From Anderseniella sp963700885 (GTDB taxonomy: Bacteria > Pseudomonadota > Alphaproteobacteria > Rhizobiales > Aestuariivirgaceae): a DNA stretch of 64,000 bases. The notes beneath the pieces are model-generated. The model ran no database searches. It was given only the letters and a program-made list of their open reading frames with translations, and had not been told where the DNA came from. Both the position numbers and the translations under genes were made by a program. Positions 17,732-26,106 of the stretch are shown piece after piece (position 1 is the first letter of the stretch; each line of letters starts with the position of its first letter). Location: contig CAVOZJ010000001.1 in NCBI GenBank assembly GCA_963700885.1, forward strand, positions 137,287 through 201,286, written 5' to 3'.

Positions 17732-19039
17732 TCAATTCTTCGCTTCGTTCAGGCAAAAATGGCGCTTGGCACCAGAAGTCAGGGGCAGGGCACATTCCGA
17801 TACCTCAATTAGCCTGAACTCATCATCGCGCAATGCCTCGTAAATCAGTTCTTCAATTTGTTTCCACTTTCCTGGCGACATGTCTGTCTGCGAATGTCGA
17901 AACTCGACGGTCTTGCTGTCAATTTGCACAAGCTGCCAGGTCTCCTGGCCTGCCAGATCGCTGGTCCTTACCCGATCAATCCCGGGCACCTCTTGCCGGC
18001 CATCACGAAAGTGAAACATGTGCTCTCTTCGGCCAACCATTTTAGCAATTGTCGGCAGTCTTGCGCCACACGAACATTGATGCCCCTTGACGACGTAGTC
18101 ACCGGATCGATAGCGAATTATCGGAAAGGCATAATTGTAGAGGGCCGTGACCACCAGCTCTCCGACTTCACCTTCCTGACATGCTTCTCCGTCATTGTTG
18201 ATAATCTCTACCACAACGGATTCCGACTGGATGTGGTACATCCCGGATTGCGGGCACTCGATGGCGATAACCCCGGCTTCTGAAGACGACAGCACATCGA
18301 TGACCCGGCTTCCCATCATATCCTGCGCGAGCTTGCGCACTTCCGGGGCAAGATACTCGGCTACCGAGATAATGAACGGTATCTCAGGTGACAGATTGTG
18401 CTGGTGGGCAGCGCAGCCCAACCGCAGAATATTCGATGGCAGGGTATTGATGTAACAAGGATGCCTTTCCAGCAGCCTGGCGATCTGGGTCTCGCGCGGC
18501 GTGGTGATGTTGACATGGACACGATCTCCGAGCTCTTGTTCCGGCAGCCAGGGATACGCCCATTTGCGTTGCCCGATGCCGGTTCGGTCCTGGCTGCCCG
18601 CCTGTGCCTTACGAAGCATGAACATTGGCAGGGAGGGGTCCAGGCCCCACTGGTGGAAAGCCCGAAAGGTGAGCACCGTGCGTGCAAACTTTTCAAGGAC
18701 AGTCAGGTCCAGACGAACCGGCGTCCCTGTGCTGCCGCCGCTCTGCACGGCAAAAACCTCACCATGCTGGGACGGAAGCTCGCTGGGCTTGAACTGCGCC
18801 GGGTTCCGGGCGACATCTGCTCGCGTCGTGAACGGAATTTGCTGCCAAGAGGGATTGCCCGGGTCAATACCGTCCTCCAAACGCTCGCGATTCTTGTAGA
18901 ACGGCACATGTTCGATGGCATGGCGGTAGAGCGGACCAATAAGGCGGCTTTGATAGGCGCTCATCTCATCTTCAGGCAGGAATTGGCTGCGAAGAACAGA
19001 TTGGTAAAACGCCTCAGCGAGCCTGATTTCCCGGTTCAT
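17732..19039 (-). CDS. CapK/PaaK-like adenylate-forming enzyme
   Basis: 435 residues resembling the phenylacetate-CoA ligase/CapK group of the ANL superfamily. Visible motifs are VPFYKNRERL, IPFTTRADVARNP, the phosphate-binding loop VQSGGSTGTPVRL (about residue 100), DVLSSSEAGVIAIEC, and YAFPIIRYRSGDYVV with a CSCGARLPTI zinc-knuckle-like stretch typical of this group. Such enzymes activate carboxylates as acyl-adenylates. It is not part of the paa operon here. It sits between small repeat peptides and the ATP-grasp gene on the same strand, and its start overlaps the stop of a 62-residue upstream gene (ATGA). The substrate is unknown. Confidence 0.82.
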   Translation of the reverse strand: MNREIRLAEAFYQSVLRSQFLPEDEMSAYQSRLIGPLYRHAIEHVPFYKNRERLEDGIDPGNPSWQQIPFTTRADVARNPAQFKPSELPSQHGEVFAVQSGGSTGTPVRLDLTVLEKFARTVLTFRAFHQWGLDPSLPMFMLRKAQAGSQDRTGIGQRKWAYPWLPEQELGDRVHVNITTPRETQIARLLERHPCYINTLPSNILRLGCAAHQHNLSPEIPFIISVAEYLAPEVRKLAQDMMGSRVIDVLSSSEAGVIAIECPQSGMYHIQSESVVVEIINNDGEACQEGEVGELVVTALYNYAFPIIRYRSGDYVVKGHQCSCGARLPTIAKMVGRREHMFHFRDGRQEVPGIDRVRTSDLAGQETWQLVQIDSKTVEFRHSQTDMSPGKWKQIEELIYEALRDDEFRLIEVSECALPLTSGAKRHFCLNEAKN

Positions 19040-19224
19040 GCACGGTCCATTTCTGGAAGTTGTGTTTTGGGAGGGTTGCCAGCCGCGCCTGTGATAGCAC
19101 CGAACAGATATCCTTGCCAGCTTTGGCGGATTTGAAACTCTACTCGCAGCAGTTCACCGAATCCGATGCTCTGACTGCGGATGCGTTGAAGTGCCATACT
19201 GCACAGCATGCTGAAACAGGTCAT
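19036..19224 (-). CDS. Small protein coupled to the CapK-like gene
   Basis: A 62-residue frame with three early methionines, so the exact start is uncertain, a basic middle (LQRIRSQSIGFGELLRVEF) and a short hydrophobic patch (YLFGAITGAAG). Its stop overlaps the CapK-like start as ATGA, the usual sign of translational coupling, and it fills the gap behind the second precursor. I do not recognise a family; a PqqD-like recognition protein is conceivable but no motif shows it. It could also be a chance frame. Confidence 0.4.
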   Translation of the reverse strand: MTCFSMLCSMALQRIRSQSIGFGELLRVEFQIRQSWQGYLFGAITGAAGNPPKTQLPEMDRA

Positions 19225-19264
19225 CTTCCATCAGCCAAGGTGCAAGTTACCTTGGACTGAAGGA

Positions 19265-19501
19265 TCAAGCGCTGACCCCTGTCCCAGTGGATCCTTGCCG
19301 GCTAGACAAACGGTACGTCAGCGAGTAGGCGGGCGGAGGGGACTTGTCGTCGTCGCCCACACATGGACCGAGGACCTTGGCAGCTGACAAACCTGGCTCT
19401 CCATCTGGAAAATTGTCATCGCCGACGCATGGTCCGCACGCGTGAGTTTCCAGCCTCATTCCGGCTTCCAGCAGCTCAAGCAAATTGTTCGCTTCGGTCA
19501 T
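19265..19501 (-). CDS. Candidate RiPP precursor with two GPCVGDD repeats
   Basis: 78 residues from the ATG at 19501, which has GGGGAG about 9 bases upstream. A leader MTEANNLLELLEAGMRLETHA is followed by ACGPCVGDDN (heptapeptide at residues 23-29) and LGPCVGDDDK (45-51), then a Pro/Ser/Thr-rich tail. The leader aligns with that of the neighbouring 79-residue protein (M-x-E-x-x-N-L-x-E-L) and the first core starts at the same residue in both. The two copies use different codons for the same residues, so the peptide rather than the DNA is conserved. There is no signal peptide. It lies upstream of the CapK-like and ATP-grasp genes. Confidence 0.72.
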   Translation of the reverse strand: MTEANNLLELLEAGMRLETHACGPCVGDDNFPDGEPGLSAAKVLGPCVGDDDKSPPPAYSLTYRLSSRQGSTGTGVSA

Positions 19502-19708
19502 TCTGATGTTCTCCCCTTTCGCAGTTAAATTTAATCCAGTCTTACATTCCCCGGCTCCCGTTGTCAGCCTATACCCAACCTTCGATGGTGCGTTGCCACA
19601 GACCCTTTCCATCCCGCCGATCTTGCTAAACACTACCGCCGGTAACATAGGGATCCGGGTATGCTTGCACCAACAAACCATGGCATATGACGGAAAATGC
19701 AAGCGGTG

Positions 19709-19948
19709 TTAGTTGGCAGGAACGTCTTCACCGTCGTCGAAATCATCGCCGACGCACGGCCCGATGTCAAACTTGATCATGTCAGCTGCCGGGTCTACCA
19801 AATCGTCTCCCAGACAAGGCCCGAGATCGACTATGACGGTTGCCGGCCCAGTCGGGTTTTCATCATCTCCCACACACGGACCAAGTTGCCCGTGATCAAC
19901 GGGCAGGCCGTTCCCGGCGAGTTCAAACAGGTTCGGAATCTCTGCCAT
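19709..19948 (-). CDS. Candidate RiPP precursor with three GPC(V/L)GDD repeats
   Basis: 79 residues. I start at the ATG at 19948 because GGAGG lies 5 bases before it; an ATG four codons earlier would bury that site. The leader MAEIPNLFELAGNGLPVDHG precedes three cores: LGPCVGDDEN (heptapeptide at residues 23-29), LGPCLGDDLV (43-49) and IGPCVGDDFD (63-69), an exact 20-residue period. Spacers are acidic and hydrophobic with no conserved sequence. Each core offers one Cys and two Asp, plausible sites for thioester, thiol or amide chemistry by the downstream ligases. It is first in the minus-strand cluster. No match to a known RiPP class comes to mind. Confidence 0.75.
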   Translation of the reverse strand: MAEIPNLFELAGNGLPVDHGQLGPCVGDDENPTGPATVIVDLGPCLGDDLVDPAADMIKFDIGPCVGDDFDDGEDVPAN

Positions 19949-20445
19949 TCGCACCTCCATGCAGTCGCTTCACCTAGACCTACCTTTATTTTTGCTCGAA
20001 CTCAAATGAAAACTGGAGTTTTACCCCGGTACAGTGCAGCAAAAAAGCGCAGGCAACGCGCCAAGCCACCAATGTATCGCTTCACGTTCCAAATGGAACA
20101 CAAAGAAGCGCATTGGGCGTATCGTCTGTTGAGCAAACCCCGAGACTGCGATGGTTGAAGCGACTGGAAGTGGTGCTTTTTTCACCGTTTTGACGGGTGC
20201 TGAAACGAGCCTGGTTTCGCGGGTAATCCGGACTCCAGATTGAGACTGCCGGTGGCATCGCCGGTTGCCGTCTGCCTGAAATTAGACGTTCGACAAGTGA
20301 TTCAATTTCCGCCAAAGTAGGGCTATCCATAGGCCGCAATAATTGGTAATGTTATTTTACCAATTTGAATGACCCGTATGAAATCGCCTGGCGTTCAAGC
20401 ATTTGCGCCATTGCGCGGGTTGAACGGGCAGAAAGGATACCCGAT
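19949..20445. other. Divergent intergenic region between precursor cluster and glcD
   Basis: About 500 bases separating the precursor cluster (minus) from glcDEF (plus), so promoters for both should lie here. An inverted repeat GTTCCA-AA-TGGAAC sits at 20086-20099. A minus-strand frame from 20330 to 20082 begins MDSPTLAEIESLVERLISG, helix-like at first, but degenerates into Ser/Arg-rich sequence with no ribosome site. I regard it as doubtful, possibly a remnant. Confidence 0.4.
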
Positions 20446-21882
20446 ATGGAAATGCCGCTCCCGGATCAGGGTGTGCTGGATCGCAAGGCATCCATTGTAG
20501 CCAGGCTTGAGGAATTGCTGCCCGGTGAAGCGGTCATATCCGATCCCGTTGAAACCCGCGCCTATGAGTGCGATGCGCTGACGGCCTATCGCTGCCAGCC
20601 ATTGGCAGTTGTGCTGCCGGGCACGACGGAAGAAGTCGCAGCGTGCCTGAAGATCTGCCATGAAGAAGGCGTGCCGGTTGTGCCGCGCGGTGCAGGCACA
20701 TCACTGGCTGGCGGGTCACTGCCGACCGCAGACAGCATCATCATTGGCGTGTCACGCATGAATGCTGTGCTGGAAACCGACTATGACAACCGTTTCATCA
20801 GGGTCCAGACCGGGCGCACCAACCTGTCGGTGACCGGCGCGGTTGAGCAAAACGATTTTTTCTATGCACCGGACCCGTCCAGTCAGCTGGCCTGTGCCAT
20901 TGCCGGTAACATAGCGATGAACTCCGGTGGCGCTCATTGCCTGAAATACGGGGTGACCACCAACAATCTGCTGGGCGTCAGAATGGTTACCATGGAAGGT
21001 GAGATCGTCGATATTGGCGGTGCGTATCTTGACGCTGCCGTCTATGACCTGCTTGGTGTCATCTGCGGCTCGGAGGGCCAGCTTGGCATCGTTACCGAGG
21101 CCACACTGCGCATTCTGAGAAAGCCGGAAGGAGCACGGCCGGTATTGCTGGGTTTCGATCACTCCGAGGTTGCCGGCGCCTGTGTGGCGGATATCATCAA
21201 GGCAGGCGTGTTGCCGGTAGCCATAGAATTCATGGACCGGCCCTGCATTCGCGCCACGGAAGACTTCGCCCATGCCGGCTACCCCGACGTTGAAGCACTG
21301 CTGATTGTCGAGGTTGAAGGCTCGGAAGCCGAAATCGTCGAACAGCTGGAGAAGATCAAGTCCATCGCCCGCAAGCATGATCCGGCCGAGCTTCGCGAAA
21401 GCGCCAGTGCAGAGGAATCTGCCGCCATCTGGAAGGGCCGCAAGGCGGCTTTCGGCGCCATGGGTCAGATCAACGACTATATGTGCCTGGATGGCACCAT
21501 CCCGGTCAGCCAGCTCCCCCTTGTGCTGCGCCGCATGCAGGAGCTGTCGAAGGAGTATAGGCTGGACGTCGCGAATGTGTTTCACGCCGGCGACGGCAAC
21601 CTGCATCCGCTTATTCTGTTTGATGCCAACAAGCCGGGCGACCTGGAAACCTGTGAGGCCATGGGCGCGGAGATTCTCAAACTGTGCGTTGAAGTGGGTG
21701 GCTGCCTGACCGGCGAACATGGCGTCGGCGTGGAAAAGCGTGACCTGATGCTGACCCAGTACAATGAAGGCGATCTCGAAGCGCAGGCCCGGGTCAAGGA
21801 TGTGTTTGACCCCAGGTGGCTGCTCAATCCGGCCAAGGTGTTCCCGCTGATCACGACCAGGACGCGGCGCGAGGCAGCATGA
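20446..21882 (+). CDS. glcD: Glycolate oxidase FAD subunit GlcD
   Basis: About 478 residues. It oxidises glycolate to glyoxylate at the membrane together with GlcE and GlcF. The PCMH-type FAD domain shows VPVVPRGAGTSLAGGSLPT and GNIAMNSGGAHCLKYG. The C-terminal domain shows NVFHAGDGNLHPLILFD and GCLTGEHGVGVEKRDLM, with the usual ending WLLNPAKVFP. I start at the ATG with AAAGGA 8 bases upstream; the longer frame adds 27 residues not typical of the family. The stop overlaps glcE. Confidence 0.94.
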   Translation: MEMPLPDQGVLDRKASIVARLEELLPGEAVISDPVETRAYECDALTAYRCQPLAVVLPGTTEEVAACLKICHEEGVPVVPRGAGTSLAGGSLPTADSIIIGVSRMNAVLETDYDNRFIRVQTGRTNLSVTGAVEQNDFFYAPDPSSQLACAIAGNIAMNSGGAHCLKYGVTTNNLLGVRMVTMEGEIVDIGGAYLDAAVYDLLGVICGSEGQLGIVTEATLRILRKPEGARPVLLGFDHSEVAGACVADIIKAGVLPVAIEFMDRPCIRATEDFAHAGYPDVEALLIVEVEGSEAEIVEQLEKIKSIARKHDPAELRESASAEESAAIWKGRKAAFGAMGQINDYMCLDGTIPVSQLPLVLRRMQELSKEYRLDVANVFHAGDGNLHPLILFDANKPGDLETCEAMGAEILKLCVEVGGCLTGEHGVGVEKRDLMLTQYNEGDLEAQARVKDVFDPRWLLNPAKVFPLITTRTRREAA

Positions 21883-23021
21883 AACCGCGATCGGAAAAGG
21901 AGCTGGCTGACGCCATCAGGGTGTCGGCGGCAAAAGGCACGAGACTGCAAATCCGCGGCGGTGGTACCAGGGCAGGACTGGGTCATGCTGTAATCGGTCA
22001 GCTTGTTGATATGACCGGCCTGAAGGGTGTTTCCCTGTATGAGCCAGGCGCGCTGACGATTGTGGCCGCTGCCGGTACGCCGTTGGAAACAATTGAGAAA
22101 ATGCTTGCGAAAGAAGGTCAGAGATTGCCGTTTGAACCGATGGATCATCGTGCCATGTATGGCAAGAACGGCAAATCGACAATTGGCGGTGTTGTGGCGG
22201 CAAATATTTCCGGTCCGCGCCGCATTCAGGCCGGCGCCTGCCGGGATTCCCTCATCGGCGTGCGTTTTGTCGATGGTGAAGGCACCGTGATCAAGAACGG
22301 TGGCCGCGTCATGAAAAACGTCACTGGTTATGACCTGGTCAAGCTGATGGCAGGCAGCCACGGCACGCTGGGCGTGCTCACGGAAGTTGCATTCAAGGTC
22401 TTGCCCATGCCTGAGGCCGCAGCAACCGTCATTGTCCATGACCTCGACTATCAGAAGGCCGGTGCGGCCATGAGTGCAGCCCTCACCGCACCTTATGATG
22501 TCAATGGCGCGGCACATCTGCCTGACGGGGCAGGCCAGTCTTCGCGCACCTGTATCCGCGTGGAAGGCTTTGAAGGTTCCGTCAGATACCGGTCCGGCCG
22601 GTTGCAGGAATTGCTTGCCACGTTTGGAGATGTGAGTATTGAGGCAGAACCGGCAACCTCCCGGAAACTATGGCAGCAAATCCGTGACGCGGAAATCGTT
22701 GCCGCCGGCAAGGGGGATGTCTGGCGCATTTCGGTCAAGCCGTCAGACGGCGCAAGGCTATCTACTGCCCTGGGCCACGCTGCGCGGCTTCAGTTCGACT
22801 GGGGAGGCGGCCTGGTTTGGGCCTGTGTTTCGCCAGCCACCAATGTGAGAACTCTCATGCATGGGATTGAGGGTCACGCGACATTGATCCGGTCTGGCGA
22901 GGCAACAGCCGGCGAACTCGGTGTGTTCCACCCGGAACCGCCACCACTTGCCAGGATCAGTGCCGGGCTTCGGGCCCGCTTTGATCCACATGGCATTTTG
23001 AACCCCGGCCGGATGGGTTAG
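21879..23021 (+). CDS. glcE: Glycolate oxidase FAD-binding subunit GlcE
   Basis: About 380 residues. This second flavoprotein-fold subunit is required for glycolate oxidase activity. Family marks are LQIRGGGTRAGLGH near the N terminus, MYGKNGKSTIGGVVAANISGPRR, GRVMKNVTGYDLVKLMAGSHGTLGVLTE, and the terminal FDPHGILNPGRMG. The ATG overlaps the glcD TGA (ATGA). glcF follows 22 bases downstream with an AAGG-type ribosome site before it. Confidence 0.94.
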   Translation: MKPRSEKELADAIRVSAAKGTRLQIRGGGTRAGLGHAVIGQLVDMTGLKGVSLYEPGALTIVAAAGTPLETIEKMLAKEGQRLPFEPMDHRAMYGKNGKSTIGGVVAANISGPRRIQAGACRDSLIGVRFVDGEGTVIKNGGRVMKNVTGYDLVKLMAGSHGTLGVLTEVAFKVLPMPEAAATVIVHDLDYQKAGAAMSAALTAPYDVNGAAHLPDGAGQSSRTCIRVEGFEGSVRYRSGRLQELLATFGDVSIEAEPATSRKLWQQIRDAEIVAAGKGDVWRISVKPSDGARLSTALGHAARLQFDWGGGLVWACVSPATNVRTLMHGIEGHATLIRSGEATAGELGVFHPEPPPLARISAGLRARFDPHGILNPGRMG

Positions 23022-23043
23022 ACCAGGAAGGCTCCAGGCGGCG

Positions 23044-24396
23044 ATGCAGACCAATTTTACCATCGAACAGATGAAGGACCCGGCGATCAGACGATCAAAC
23101 GAGGTTCTGCGCTCCTGTGTCCACTGCGGGTTTTGTACGGCAACGTGTCCGACTTACCAGGTGCTTGGTGATGAACTGGACTCACCGCGTGGCCGCATCT
23201 ACCTGATGAAGGACATGCTGGAGAAGGGCCGTCCGGCGGATTCCAGGACGGTCAAGCATATTGACCGCTGCCTGTCGTGCCTGTCGTGCATGTCAACCTG
23301 CCCGTCAGGTGTGCACTACATGCACCTGGTGGATCATGCGCGTGAATATATCGAAAAGACCTATACCAGGCCACTGCCCGAACGGGTGTTGCGCTGGCTG
23401 CTGGTGCAGATCTTGCCGTATCCAGGCAGGTTTCGGCTGGCCATGTTCGGCGCGAGGTTTGCCAAACCGTTTGCCGCGTACCTGCCGGGCAGGCTGAAGG
23501 CGATGGTGGCGCTTGCGCCATCCACCCTGCCGGGCCCGAGCCCGATGGACCAGCCACAGGTATTCAGGGCGCAGGGCGAGCTCCGCAAGCGGGTTGCCTT
23601 GCTGACCGGTTGTGCCCAGCGCGCCCTGAACACCGACATCAATGAAAGCACCATTCGCCTGCTGACACGGCACGGTTGCGAGGTAGTTATCGCCAGGGGT
23701 ATCGGATGTTGCGGTGCGCTTACCCATCACATGGGCAAGACCAGTGACAGCCACGCTTCTGCGGCGTCCAACATCATGGCCTGGATGAAGGAGTATCGTG
23801 ATCAAGGACTTGATGCGGTGATCATCAACACCTCCGGCTGTGGCACAACGGTAAAGGATTATGGCCACATGTTCCGCAACGATGGTCTGGCCGAAGACGC
23901 CGCAATTGTATCGAAACTTGCAAAGGACATTTCGGAAGTCATGGTGGAGCTTGGTCTCAATGATGCCAAAGTGCCTGAAATCAAGGTCGCCTACCATGCC
24001 GCATGTTCCCTGCAGCACGGCCAGCAGATCAAGACGCATCCGAAAACCTTGCTGAAGGCTGCCGGGTTTACCGTGCTGGAACCGGCAGATTCTCATCTGT
24101 GCTGCGGGTCTGCAGGCACCTACAATCTGATGCAGCCGGATATTTCCGCCGAACTGAAAAACCGCAAGGTGGCAACACTGGAAGCGCTGACGCCGGACGT
24201 GATTTCTGCCGGCAACATCGGCTGCATGATGCAGATTGGAAATGGCACCGGCATTCCGGTTGTGCACACCGCAGAATTGCTGGATTGGGCCACCGGCGGC
24301 CCCGTGCCGCCAGCGCTTGCGGCACGCCCGGAGCTGGCAGCAGAATGCGCGTCGAGCGCCTTCCAGACTGCCGGATTTTTCGCGAATGGTTCATAG
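23044..24396 (+). CDS. glcF: Glycolate oxidase iron-sulfur subunit GlcF
   Basis: 450 residues. It carries electrons from GlcDE to the respiratory chain. Two 4Fe-4S ferredoxin motifs are in the first 100 residues (CVHCGFCTATCPTY and CLSCLSCMSTCPSGVHY). Two CCG cysteine-rich domains follow (RGIGCCGALTHHMG, and AYHAACSLQHGQQI with DSHLCCGSAGTYNLM). It completes the glcDEF operon. No regulator gene (glcC) is adjacent. Confidence 0.95.
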   Translation: MQTNFTIEQMKDPAIRRSNEVLRSCVHCGFCTATCPTYQVLGDELDSPRGRIYLMKDMLEKGRPADSRTVKHIDRCLSCLSCMSTCPSGVHYMHLVDHAREYIEKTYTRPLPERVLRWLLVQILPYPGRFRLAMFGARFAKPFAAYLPGRLKAMVALAPSTLPGPSPMDQPQVFRAQGELRKRVALLTGCAQRALNTDINESTIRLLTRHGCEVVIARGIGCCGALTHHMGKTSDSHASAASNIMAWMKEYRDQGLDAVIINTSGCGTTVKDYGHMFRNDGLAEDAAIVSKLAKDISEVMVELGLNDAKVPEIKVAYHAACSLQHGQQIKTHPKTLLKAAGFTVLEPADSHLCCGSAGTYNLMQPDISAELKNRKVATLEALTPDVISAGNIGCMMQIGNGTGIPVVHTAELLDWATGGPVPPALAARPELAAECASSAFQTAGFFANGS

Positions 24397-24425
24397 ACGA
24401 TAGAACTTGCCAAACGAGCCAGTTG

Positions 24426-25484
24426 CTAGAATCCCTTGTGTTCATCCGGCGACAGAGCCTCCTGCAATTTCAGGCAGCAAACTTCCATCTGCCGTGCAAA
24501 ATACCAGTCCAGAGCCCGTAGCCTTGACGCTCGTTGGGGGTCGCTGGATTTTGCCTGATGCCGTCCCCATCGAGTTAGCATGATTGCCCACTGCATCAGC
24601 ATGAATACATCACTGTGCGTCGGCGTATCAGTTCCGGAATATGCGGACATGAACGCGTTCATATCGCTACGCAGTAATTTAAAAATATCATCAAAAATAT
24701 TGTTACAATAAAAAGAAAAATACATAATACAATGACACATGTCGTAATAATATGGACCATTTAGATCTAAAGAAAAATCTATAATAGTAATTTTATTATT
24801 TAAATAAAACAAGTTTTCAGGTGAGTAATCGCCATGCGCCCGGCAGTGAGGTACCAGAACATCTTCGAATCTCTTCGAAACCCTAATGAAGCATTTGAGG
24901 CTTTGGTTCCAGGACGGGGCGGAGACGCCGGAACGCTGCGCAGTCGCAATGTATCTGGCGAAATCGATAGGACGATCACATTCTGCAGTGGTCTGATGAA
25001 TCAATTTCAGTCCACGTGCCGCTGCCTCCAGGCAGGAGAGCCGTTTTGGCGAATTGAAGCGCCCCCAAATCAGTTGCGACTTCATGCCCGGCAGGTCAAC
25101 CCAATCGACCGCATACGCATCCCGGACTGCATGCACGGGCCTTGGAACAAGATCCTTGTGTCGTGGGGAAAGCGAGTTGAAGACCTGCTGCAAATGTTCA
25201 TAGTCACTTTTTAGACAACCATGCACTCGGTCGTTCAGCTTGTTAACGACGTATTTGACAGCCAGATCCAGTTCGCCATTGGTGGCGCGAAGCACAATGT
25301 CTGCGCTCGCCTCTGATTTTCTAAATCTTACTCTGACGTATTTATACCGCCAAATATCAGTAGTTTCGAATTTTATAGAGATCTCACTCAGAAATAATAA
25401 AATTTTTTCATCAATGAAATCTATCGAATAACCATTTTTACGGATGTTTTTCTTTATAGTATTGTCAGAGTTTGTTAAAATCAT
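24426..25484 (-). CDS. Phosphotransferase of the aminoglycoside/choline kinase fold
   Basis: 352 residues with the kinase-fold signature CRAHGDYSPENLFYL (catalytic Asp) followed by ITIIDFSLDLNGPYYYDM (metal-binding Asp). The N-terminal lobe includes VRFRKSEASADIVLRAT. Similar enzymes phosphorylate sugars, choline or antibiotics; the substrate is not evident. The central and 5' parts are notably AT-rich with many AAT/ATA codons, unlike glcF, suggesting horizontal acquisition. It is convergent with glcF, 29 bases away. A second, distinct member of the fold lies at 38.6-39.6 kb, framing the surface-polysaccharide region. Confidence 0.75.
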   Translation of the reverse strand: MILTNSDNTIKKNIRKNGYSIDFIDEKILLFLSEISIKFETTDIWRYKYVRVRFRKSEASADIVLRATNGELDLAVKYVVNKLNDRVHGCLKSDYEHLQQVFNSLSPRHKDLVPRPVHAVRDAYAVDWVDLPGMKSQLIWGRFNSPKRLSCLEAAARGLKLIHQTTAECDRPIDFARYIATAQRSGVSAPSWNQSLKCFIRVSKRFEDVLVPHCRAHGDYSPENLFYLNNKITIIDFSLDLNGPYYYDMCHCIMYFSFYCNNIFDDIFKLLRSDMNAFMSAYSGTDTPTHSDVFMLMQWAIMLTRWGRHQAKSSDPQRASRLRALDWYFARQMEVCCLKLQEALSPDEHKGF

Positions 25485-26106
25485 TTCAATAATTCGTCAT
25501 TCTCCGAAACTACGGTCAAAATTTGTATGTTTGTGGGAAAATCAGCTTTTGCGTCTCTTTTAAATGATGACGTGTATTATCGGAAATGAAATTCATTGCA
25601 GCGCTGTGTGTGCGTTCAAAACCGGCCGAATGAGATTGCTGTCGTAAACCTAGTGGCAATCGATGGCAACACTCCCGTCATTGCCGCGAACAACTCACGG
25701 ACGTGGAAACTGGTTGTGACCGGGCGCGAATCTGATCTAGACTGTAGTGGTCGGTGCCGTGCTGCCGGGTGAGATAGGCAGGAACGGCGCATATGCGGGG
25801 CTGTTCGTCGATCTCTTGAACATTGGTTCACGTTGAGAAATCGATGATGATGATTGGTCCTGGATCACGGGACCAGTGGGGCAACAGGCGGTTTTCAGCT
25901 TTGAGCCTGGCGACGAACCGGGCTGGCTCTGTAAATGCGGGTGGTGTGACAGGTCTTACAGACGGGTCTGCACTACCTCACATAGGCATGTTCCGGGAAA
26001 GCCTGAGCGGTTTTGCATACAGGGGCATGGTGAAACTGAAATCTTGGAGCACTGGTTTTGAAACGGTCAGAACCTGAACTGCTTCGATTGGCTGGGGAGC
26101 CTTGTT
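25485..26106. other. Intergenic region, no supported gene
   Basis: About 620 bases without a convincing coding frame. The first third is AT-rich and probably contains the promoter of the minus-strand phosphotransferase. The short frames present on both strands lack ribosome sites and recognisable sequence. TGGGGAGCCTTGTT just before 26107 is the likely leader of the next gene. Confidence 0.5.

Noticed and set aside
17732..19039. Calling the CapK-like gene paaK (phenylacetate-CoA ligase)
   Set aside because: Although it is 9 kb from paa genes, it is coupled to small peptide and ATP-grasp genes and its sequence fits the broader CapK group; no evidence ties it to phenylacetate.
19349..19882. 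Five similar 20-base units with irregular spacing, suggestive of a short CRISPR-like array
   Set aside because: They lie in frame within two small genes, differ mainly at third codon positions and have unequal spacing, so they are repeated peptide codons, not a CRISPR.
20752..24267. Several 300-codon minus-strand frames opposite glcDEF
   Set aside because: glcD, glcE and glcF are certain from motifs and overlapping starts; the antisense frames lack any family likeness.
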